From Paraescarpia echinospica (Eukaryota; Annelida; Polychaeta; Sabellida; Siboglinidae), in NCBI GenBank assembly GCA_020002185.1, contig CM034532.1:50469349-50533348 (forward strand): DNA of 64,000 nucleotides, given 5' to 3'. Each line of letters begins with the position of its first letter. The first letter of the stretch is position 1. The notes under the pieces are model-generated. The model saw only the letters and a program-made list of their open reading frames with translations, did not search any database and was not told the DNA's origin. The translations under genes and the position numbers were made by a program. Of this stretch, positions 58,930 through 64,000 are shown piece by piece.

Positions 58930-61880
58930 AAAAGTGTTTGTGTGTGTTTGTGTTTGCATTCATGACTTTGTACATGACTGTGTTAAACATGTATGCATGT
59001 ACATACATACATATTTTTATGGCTATATATGCACACGTACCACATCAAATTATCTTTGTATGCAGAGGCCTGAGTGCAACATTTGAGTTGGATACCAACT
59101 TTACAAATTTGCAGGTGCAATGGACAATCAGTTCAGGTTTCGAACATTGGTTGCGCGCGTGCATGTGTACATGATTGACATGGCAAGTATCCTGGGTAAT
59201 TCTTATACAGTGTCTATCACACTAAAACAATACACACAAATCCAGCATCATCGGGGAATCATTCCATTAACGTTCTTATGAGCTCATAAGCCCGACATGA
59301 CTTTAAAATGGATTTCCTCCGTAACACTAAACAGTGATCTTGCAAACAGAAATATGTCAACTCTAGGACGTGCCACCCGGATACTTTCATCAGTGTTTTA
59401 CATAAATAGTTTCCTCGATGATATGGCAGTGGCTTTTGTATTTAGAAATTGTTCTGTTTTATTTTCTTTGATTTTCTTTCTGACCTTATTATCTTAGTGA
59501 AACAGTGGCATGGATGACGTGTTTCTCGCACTAAAACAGTACGCACACTAACTGAGTGTCATCTGGCACACACAAGAGTAGACTTTGACAACTGGATCAA
59601 CTTACGGTAGTTTCATTTGTGTCTTGTGTTTTGATGACAGCCGACTGGAGTTTGACTTCCTGTCACCAGATGGCGTGTGACTTCCACTTGGCGGTAGCGG
59701 TGTGTTCCGTGATTTTGATCGTGCAGACATTGTTGACTGATGGGACACACACAGCCAACATTGCGTAAACATTAAAACAATCACTTTTTGTTCCATCTAT
59801 TGCACCTCTCTCTGTTTCTCCATCAATAATTTTGTCTCTCCCTCTCTTTGGTTCCCCCAATTCAGATATTTATTCAAAAAAATTGTTGGTCCTACACCCC
59901 AACTGAAACGACATTTTTGACAAAAAATACTAAATGTGTTTCTCCAGTATTCCGAGAGCTTTATATGGTTACTATTAATAAAAGTATCACTTTTATAGCA
60001 ATGACCTACCTCTAAGTAACTGTTATTCATGGATAAAGCATGCTTCTACAAAATAATAATTCCCATTACCCAAAATTTGACAGCTGTTTGCTAGCATTTG
60101 TGTTATTTTCAATTTGATAACATCACATCTCTATAAATAATGAAGTTACTGTACATCAAGGAATGTTTCACTGATGTGTTCCTTATTACTTGCTGTGTGC
60201 AACTATGAATATATATATATATATAAATATGTGTGTGTTGGTTACTGTGCATAGTTTTGGGGTAAACTTTGTAGTTGTAATGGAAATTATGGATTTTTAT
60301 AAAAAAGAAAACTTTTTTAACATGACGTAATAACACCTTTAAATAGACTCCCAATTATGTTCTTTTGTGAACGATGCATTTCTGCCAAAATCACAAAACT
60401 GATGGGACGTGACCACAGCGAACCAGATATTAAGTGCCACAGGTCTATTCTGCACAAGAGCCAAAAGTAGTCATCGAGGTCATGTCCCAGCAATGTGTGA
60501 TTTTGGTAGAATACGTACCTTAGTGTATCATATTTTAATGTCCAGTTTATTTTTCTTGACAAGTAATCCAAAACAAGCATTTACAAACCAACATATAAAG
60601 AAACAGCAAACAACATGAATCAAAATGATCTTGTTTCACAAAACATCACTTTTTAAGTATTCTTCACTTTAGCGATGAATCATTTTAAAGCACATGATCT
60701 GTTTAATAATTTTGCGACTTGATATAAATTCACTGTGGCAGGTCACATATAAGAGATGATGGCTTCACACACTTACCTGAATCTCCTCATGAGGTCTGTC
60801 CTCTTCAAGTGATCTGTAAGACAAGTCACATGGTACATTTTGGTAATACAGAGTTATCAGCATTATGTAGGGCAACATTTCAATTTTACAATGACACCAG
60901 TGTCATCCCAGTAAGTCAATTTCTTGCGAAGTTATGGGTGGTTGAAATGACCCACCTGAAGAATTCAAGTTGTGAGACAGATGACATCAGAGTTGGGTAC
61001 CTTTGTATTTACGCTTCAAATTCCCTACCATGCAATCCAAAAAATGCATCAAAAAAACTTTTTCAAGATAATAATTCCACATTGTATTATTAAAATTGGC
61101 AGTAATTTTTGATAGTTTCTAAAAATATAAAAAATCGATACTTTCACCTCTGCAAATGTATTTCAGTTTTTCCTCAGTTTTGTGAAATGTACCTGATGAT
61201 CCAAACCACTGCGGCCTGTCACTTTAATAAACAACAGCAGCAAGCTCCAGAACTTGTCAAATAATGGCCAAATATCAGCCAAGTCTGTAGTAGTTGAAGC
61301 GTACAGGATAGAAGGTAAATTATCTGTATCTTTCCTAAATAAAAAAAAATTACAGAAAATATTCCCAGGAGAAGACGAATTCCAAATGGTTACATTTCGG
61401 TCACCACAAACCACCAAACACCATTATACCTGCATCAGTACTTACGAGTCTTCTGTTTCGACATTATCCAGAAGCAAACGTTTCTGTACCTCACGAAAGT
61501 CAAGCTTCTACAAAAAGATAAGATCTTGCAGTTTTTCTACATAAGATACAAGTCTTCACGTCCACATGTACATTGTGCATCCTTGTGTTCGCATCATAGT
61601 GAACATACATGGGTCTGAGCTATTTGTCCTGACTGGGAAATGGTTCAAACATACATGGGTCTGAGCTATTTGTCCTGACTGGGAAATGGTTCATGCACAC
61701 AAAACTATAATCGAGCTCTGTGGGTGACTGTGTGTGTGTGTGTATTTTTTACTAGTATCTAAAAAATCCATGCACATACAGAATGACATAAGTGTATAGT
61801 ATAGTCAATGGAGATTCTCACAAAAATACAGTGTATGTCGCTACCGTGAGAGAGAGAGCATGCGCACGTGTGTGTGGGTT

Positions 61881-61921
<41 letters not shown>

Positions 61922-64000
61922 CCTGTGAACATTTGTTATCTTACTATTCTTTGTTTGTCGCCAAAGGAAGGATCCTAGAACTATTGCTCTTTTCATCCAC
62001 ACCACTAGTACCCTCTCTACTAGTGAATGACGATTGTCTAATCAAAGTGATATAAACCTCCCCCAACTTGTCAGTGGACGGTGTACGTAGCTTGGACCAA
62101 TCACCAAAAACATACAAAGCATTGTGAGCAACTGTTAAAGTTACACAAACTTCATGAAATGTCTGGAAGAATACTTTGAAAAACCACCCCTCACACACGT
62201 AGGCCCTCCAAGACACAACATTGAACTGTGGACTTGACTGTTTGGTTTCCGACATAACCACAAAGACTGTCACCCAGAACCACTTACTTAAACTTACCAC
62301 ACTATCCCTTTTGGAGGTGAGGTATTTTGCTAGTTAAGCCAATAACAAAATGATTCTTACCAACATTTCTTCAGCATCAATGACCAATTTTGCTGTTTTT
62401 GCTTCCAGTTCTTCATTCAGCCGTCTAAACAAACATAGGTTGCACACCGATGTTTTGTAATTTTTCTTTCATAGTTCACTGCCACACAAATTTAGTAACT
62501 GCTTAAAATGTGTCTTTTGCACGTCCTTCAGGCCAGGTCCAGAGAGTTTAGTACATCTTTATTTCGACCCATGTAGTTAGAACATCCGGTTAGCATGCCA
62601 GTACTTTAGTTGAAAACCAAGCCCAGGCAGCAGGGGCTTAGACAGAGACCATCTACCCCTCTTCAAGACTGGCACGTGACTAACAAAAACGGGAACTCAC
62701 AACTGATAAGATGGTTGGAATATAGAGGGGGCCAGCTGGCCACTAAATTATCTAGTTCCAAGGCTAAGGGCTCACATTAATGATTATCATTAGCCAGGGG
62801 TAGAACTTCAGCATTTATTTTACTGGACAGCAGGACTAGTAAAGACAAAAGTTTACTAGTCCGCCAAAAGGTTTACTAGTCCTGAAAATATCAAAACAAC
62901 ACAAATTTAAATTGCAACAAATGCGTCAGACGGTCCATGGTGGCCGTTTTCAGCACTTGAATGGCTCGGTGGGCAGTTGCAGTGTTTTTCCAGCTTGCGT
63001 TTTTCTGCTGGTTTTGCAACCCCAGTCAAGTAATGATACATCGTGCATAAACGTAGACTAATAAAGCAATGTAGATGTAAACCGTATTCGAAAACCGTGC
63101 ATTTGAAAATGACCACCAATTGCACTCATTAGCCCTACCCCTCTACCAGATACGCTAAACCAAACAAAACTGTCATTTCAGAATTCGATGTCACACAACA
63201 GCCAATCAACAGCACTGTTTCACTTTTCACTGTCGCCTCATTACGTAAAGAATTAGTTTGTCAATGGTACGGATGGTGGCATCATGCAACATGCTGATTT
63301 TTACTAGACAGCCGGACTAGTTGGTAGGCGGATTTACTAGTCCGCCGTAATCTTTACTAGTGTACGGACTAGCGGACTAGTGGGTAGTTCTACCCCTGTT
63401 AGCACAACTGGTAGTAAGACAATCAAACGGATTAATGCTAATTAAATAAATGGCTCAAATGTATGACACTGGTATTTCTTTAAAAAAAAACTAAACTGGC
63501 CAATAATGGTTGATGTAAATGTATTCCACACAAGCCGTTTGAGCACTAAAAGACACTTTTGATTAATTCAAGATTGACAAAAACATATTTCTGGCTAACA
63601 GCCTCCCAAGCTGGTATGGTATATTTGGTGTAAAAATCTGGCTATCAACATTGGGAACTGTCTATCCCTCATGTTATCACATTAATGCTGGCCTTGTCTC
63701 AAATTGGGATGTAAAAGAATGACTGAGGATGACAAGAACCCTGGCAGTGACCATCCTCAGTTCTTTCAGCACTATTTACAAATATAATATGATTTAAAAT
63801 TTTCGAGTAAATTAGCTGTTATAATAGATTTGTCAACAATACATAAGATATATCAATATAATTTTGTACATTCCGTATGTATATTTGGAAATGTGATTTT
63901 TGGACATGGGGTGTTTGTCTGTTGGAGTTCAACACTGTGCATTGTTCTTGGTAATTCTGCAGCAGACTCAGACTTACTGGTATTCTGCTTCTCTGGACTG
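48180..64000 (-). CDS. TEX9: TEX9 (testis-expressed protein 9), 5' end beyond the right edge
   Basis: Eleven exons are joined, all complement: 63978-64000, 62361-62424, 61446-61507, 60777-60813, 59606-59736, 56920-57101, 55276-55358, 53820-53993, 52469-52603, 49697-49831 and 48180-48254. The sum is 1101 nt (366 codons plus stop), and every GT-AG junction and phase agrees. TEX9 is a coiled-coil protein linked to centriolar satellites and cilia or sperm in vertebrates. Its hallmarks are present in order: EAEYQRLNEELEAKTAKLV, IKDFSLERTISSIEGRI, EAQIRFMKAKLRVMQEEL, EVRLNRAVEEVERYK, FKKQMKLIDLYKRQKMHVEA and the C-terminus FAEDEFLSALEWGK. Human TEX9 is about 390 residues, so only an N-terminal piece of roughly 30 residues is missing. 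The introns are full of mobile elements, but every exon is intact. Confidence 0.94.
48395..48600 (-). mobile_element. SINE-like repeat family C, minus-strand copy
   Basis: The minus strand has a tRNA-like head (GAGTTCAAAACCCGG as box B) followed by GGCATGGTATATTTGGTGTA, then ACCTGGCTCTCAACATTGGG and AACTGTGTAT. The body matches 63613-63715 on the plus strand. It lies just downstream of the last TEX9 intron's 3' splice site, i.e. within that intron. Confidence 0.65.
49075..49097. repeat. (CCCA)n microsatellite
   Basis: About six CACC/CCCA units in a TEX9 intron. Confidence 0.9.
49465..49590 (+). mobile_element. tRNA-derived SINE
   Basis: Box A-like GGTCGAGTGGTCAGAGTGCC and box B GGTTCAAATC (49513-49522) lie at tRNA spacing. 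The T-stem pairing is imperfect and no intact acceptor stem forms, so it is a SINE rather than a tRNA gene. It lies in the TEX9 intron beside the exon at 49697. Confidence 0.6.
49697..49831 (-). CDS. TEX9: TEX9 exon: FKKQMKLIDLYKRQK
   Basis: The acceptor is tctgcttcag|GATGCT and the donor GACAGAAG|GTAGCA. 135 nt, phase 0-0, ending in the highly conserved KELMVAFKKQMKLIDLYKRQ followed by Lys. Confidence 0.95.
50390..52079 (-). pseudogene. hAT transposon relic (ZBED/GTF2IRD2-like transposase), interrupted by a MITE
   Basis: The right edge reads, on the minus strand, CAGGGGTCGGCAACCTGTGG, then CCCACGGGCCAAATG, a familiar hAT terminal sequence. The minus-strand frames at 50400-50720 contain LFSNPFHMELEDTLEAVQF and, after frameshifts, KQFPDLTKHAKLIVNLL. 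These resemble the hAT C-terminal dimerisation region of ZBED/GTF2IRD2-type transposases. Frameshifts and loss of most of the catalytic core make it dead. The other terminal repeat was not found. The frame at 50740-50971 (with GRDDAQHMPYELG) may be part of it. A MITE sits inside at 51050-51951. Confidence 0.6.
51050..51951. mobile_element. Non-autonomous hAT-like element with AATTC-rich ends, 902 bp
   Basis: The terminal inverted repeat CAGACCTGGGTTCAATTC at the left matches CAGACCTGGGTTCATTTC at the right end. The flanking direct repeat is tttccaac / cttccaac (51042-51049 and 51952-51959), an 8-bp target duplication with one change, as expected for hAT. Both subterminal regions are arrays of TTCAATTCCAATTC in opposite orientation. 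It has no ORF. It is nested in the hAT relic. Confidence 0.8.
52469..52603 (-). CDS. TEX9: TEX9 exon: EVRLNRAVEEVERYK coiled coil
   Basis: The acceptor is attgcttgcag|GAAATG and the donor TTGCAG|GTTCGT. 135 nt, phase 0-0, with the conserved ITEVRLNRAVEEVERYKKEV. Confidence 0.94.
52625..53010 (+). repeat. Dispersed repeat family A, copy 3
   Basis: It begins with AATAAGGTAACTTATTTTTC, then CCTAAATCCTCAGAAACCAA, and is colinear with 4465-4830. A related but less certain block continues at about 53500-53730 (GGGAATTGATACCAGATTTT and GTGCAGCTACACAGAAAGC). It lies in a TEX9 intron, antisense to the gene. Confidence 0.7.
53820..53993 (-). CDS. TEX9: TEX9 exon: coiled coil
   Basis: The acceptor is cttgtctgtag|GAACAAG and the donor CAGGAAG|GTCAGT. 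174 nt (58 codons, phase 0-0), with heptad-like sequence such as VKRLEDENVRNAKTIGSLKG. Confidence 0.93.
54440..55055 (+). pseudogene. LINE 3' end (RTE-like endonuclease/RT family), antisense in a TEX9 intron
   Basis: The plus-strand frames read MGANVSKQGGGGDDINNRMR, TLKTKLRLYNTLVKSVLLYG, CETWKVNKSD, RRRWNWIGHVL, VGRPKTVWRTTVEKERKQLG and TAALWATRPEEDR-stop. This is the usual C-terminus of the endonuclease/reverse-transcriptase LINE family. It is 5'-truncated with a few stops and frameshifts, and ends in a GGTAA tail (55038-55054) typical of LINE 3' ends. Confidence 0.85.
55276..55358 (-). CDS. TEX9: TEX9 exon: start of the long coiled coil
   Basis: The acceptor is cctgttacag|AAGCAC and the donor CAGAAG|GTGAGG. 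83 nt, encoding AQIRFMKAKLRVMQEELTHV and on to DCYQK. Together with the split Glu it gives the family signature EAQIRFMKAKLRVMQEEL. Confidence 0.94.
56773..56898. repeat. Tandem repeat, 42 bp x 3
   Basis: Three consecutive units starting CACTTAGAAGAAGTGTCTAT, with a single-base difference in the middle copy. It lies 21 bases inside the TEX9 intron after the exon at 56920. Confidence 0.97.
56920..57101 (-). CDS. TEX9: TEX9 exon: IKDFSLERTISSIEG segment
   Basis: The acceptor is ctgtccacag|AAGGAAG and the donor GGATCAG|GTATTT. 182 nt, phase 2 to 1. It contains the conserved KDFSLERTISSIEGRID motif that precedes the coiled coil. Confidence 0.9.
57290..57365. repeat. (GT)n microsatellite
   Basis: A GT run with a few interruptions, in the first unit of the tandem duplication. 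Confidence 0.93.
57445..58835. mobile_element. DNA transposon with terminal inverted repeats TGGCGGCCTAGGAAAAC
   Basis: TGGCGGCCTAGGAAAAC at 57451-57467 is repeated inverted at 58813-58829. The match extends outwards by TATGTR to 57445 and 58835. The flanks share TGTA (57441-57444 and 58836-58839), a possible 4-bp target duplication. The element contains one open frame (58001-58321) and a pair of related blocks, GGGTGCTCTCTTTAAATTAT and GGGTGCCCTCTTTAAATTCT, near its right end. The superfamily is not recognised. Confidence 0.7.
58001..58321 (+). CDS. Acidic open frame inside the TIR element, function unknown
   Basis: 106 codons, or 97 from the ATG at 58028. It has a Met/Ala-rich start (MAMPMAMGMDGP), a helical middle (ALALVNMQYIASGDILIELV) and an acidic Asp/Ser cluster (NDDSDSDLSDLSEDDFDPEL), ending in RRKMRT. 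Acidic clusters are common at transposase N-termini, so it may be the remnant of an element-encoded protein in a deletion derivative. There is no catalytic domain. Antisense to TEX9. Confidence 0.4.
   Translation: MFTIFEKSKMAMPMAMGMDGPKSNDDARCFNALALVNMQYIASGDILIELVNDYNVTHPNGNDDSDSDLSDLSEDDFDPELAEELSRSVNGDSQTVYDDPRRKMRT
58866..58927. repeat. (GT)n microsatellite
   Basis: A perfect GT run of about 31 units in the second unit of the tandem duplication. Confidence 0.96.
59606..59736 (-). CDS. TEX9: TEX9 exon: Ser/Lys-rich disordered segment
   Basis: The acceptor is cccatcag|TCAACAATG and the donor AACTACC|GTAAGT. 131 nt, encoding STMSARSKSRNTPLPPSGSH and on to HKTQMKLP. The internal ATG at 59730 could look like a start, but phase and the upstream exons argue that it is internal. 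An alternative short isoform could start here. Confidence 0.85.
60777..60813 (-). CDS. TEX9: TEX9 37-nt microexon
   Basis: The acceptor is gtcttacag|ATCACTTG and the donor GATTCAG|GTAAGT. It encodes SLEEDRPHEEIQ, phase 2 to 0. It is accepted because both splice sites are strong and it is the only piece that restores the frame between its neighbours. Confidence 0.8.
61446..61507 (-). CDS. TEX9: TEX9 exon: KLDFREVQKRLLLDN segment
   Basis: The acceptor is tctttttgtag|AAGCTTG and the donor GAAGACTC|GTAAGT. 62 nt, phase 0 to 2. Confidence 0.85.
61603..61694. repeat. Tandem duplication, 46 bp x 2
   Basis: ACATACATGGGTCTGAGC and the following 28 bases are repeated exactly once, next to the TEX9 exon at 61446-61507. 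It looks recent. Confidence 0.95.
61886..61919. repeat. (GT)n microsatellite
   Basis: A GT run of about 17 units in a TEX9 intron. Confidence 0.93.
62361..62424 (-). CDS. TEX9: TEX9 exon: RLNEELEAKTAKLV segment
   Basis: The acceptor is gtttgtttag|ACGGC and the donor ATGTTG|GTAAGA. 64 nt, encoding RLNEELEAKTAKLVIDAEE and ML, phase 0 at the end. It is the most conserved part of the N-terminal region. Confidence 0.92.
62795..63398. mobile_element. Non-autonomous DNA transposon, 604 bp, TIR CAGGGGTAGAACT
   Basis: Perfect 13-bp terminal inverted repeats CAGGGGTAGAACT are flanked by TTAGC on both sides (62790-62794 and 63399-63403), a 5-bp target duplication. Subterminal regions are rich in ACTAGTCC and ACTAGTAAA motifs, mirrored between the ends. 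The interior minus-strand frame (62907-63125) has only a short KPAEKRKLEK stretch that may be transposase debris. It lies in a TEX9 intron. Confidence 0.85.
63600..63718 (+). mobile_element. SINE-like repeat family C, plus-strand copy
   Basis: GGTATGGTATATTTGGTGTA, then TGGCTATCAACATTGGGAAC and CTCAAATTGGGATGTAAAAG align colinearly with the minus-strand copy at 48395-48515. The tRNA-like head is absent. Confidence 0.65.
63978..64000 (-). CDS. TEX9: TEX9 exon, partial at the window edge
   Basis: 23 nt are visible, QSREAEY plus CA (phase 2), with donor CCA|GTAAGT. It joins exon 62361-62424 to read EAEYQRLNEEL, the conserved TEX9 N-terminal helix. The exon continues beyond position 64000. Confidence 0.85.

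Larger units (their letters stand above)
57165..58945. repeat. Tandem duplication with GT repeats, split by a transposon
   Basis: Unit 1 (57165-57385) and unit 2 (57386-57444 plus 58836-58945) share TGGTAYATTAGAGARGAA, ATATCAGTGTATA-like sequence, GAATATCTGTGTGTG, a long GT run and AAGTGTTTGTG. Unit 2 is interrupted by the element at 57445-58835. Confidence 0.7.

Overview
This is eukaryotic nuclear DNA from an invertebrate animal. Coding sequence is split into short exons with GT-AG introns, and the space between is filled with microsatellites, SINEs, LINE fragments and DNA transposons. No bacterial operon, tRNA or rRNA gene, CRISPR array or phage was recognised. The gene content (an inhibitory Smad and a TEX9 orthologue) and the repeat load fit a bilaterian such as a mollusc, annelid, brachiopod or invertebrate deuterostome. 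The sequence alone does not settle the phylum.

Three host genes were rebuilt exon by exon from splice sites and reading-frame phase. (1) An inhibitory Smad (SMAD6/7 type), minus strand. Its MH1 exon is at 24766-25189. A 60-nt exon carrying the PPPPY Smurf-binding motif is at 15943-16002 and a 75-nt linker exon at 14569-14643. The MH2 exons were not found and should lie beyond position 1. A CpG-rich stretch at 25.2-27.9 kb is the likely promoter. (2) An unidentified four-exon gene, plus strand, 39096-45542, encoding 216 aa. A near-consensus RFX X-box lies about 80 bases upstream of its ATG, suggesting a ciliary gene. (3) TEX9, minus strand, eleven exons from the right edge (64000) down to the stop at 48180. 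It encodes a coiled-coil protein that lacks only its N-terminal end here. Gene 2 and TEX9 converge tail to tail.

Layout: 1-14568 iSmad intron 3; 14569-25189 iSmad exons and introns; 25.2-27.9 kb CpG-rich promoter region; 28-38.5 kb a graveyard of mobile elements (LINE tail, hAT-like MITE, decayed Ty3/gypsy element, AT-rich minisatellite, LINE 5' end, 24-bp satellite, CR1-like LINE); 39-45.5 kb the unidentified gene, with a LINE-derived inverted repeat in intron 1 and a MITE and SINE in intron 3; 45.5-48.2 kb the short convergent intergenic region; 48.2-64 kb TEX9, whose introns hold a hAT relic with a nested MITE, a LINE tail, two further terminal-inverted-repeat elements and SINEs.

The observations most worth checking are the isolated, frame-neutral PY-motif exon of the iSmad with a 98-nt CU repeat upstream, the cluster of TAATCC (Otx/Pitx-type) sites around the iSmad linker exons, the X-box-headed unidentified gene with a transposon sitting six bases from a splice donor, and the several nested transposons with readable target duplications.
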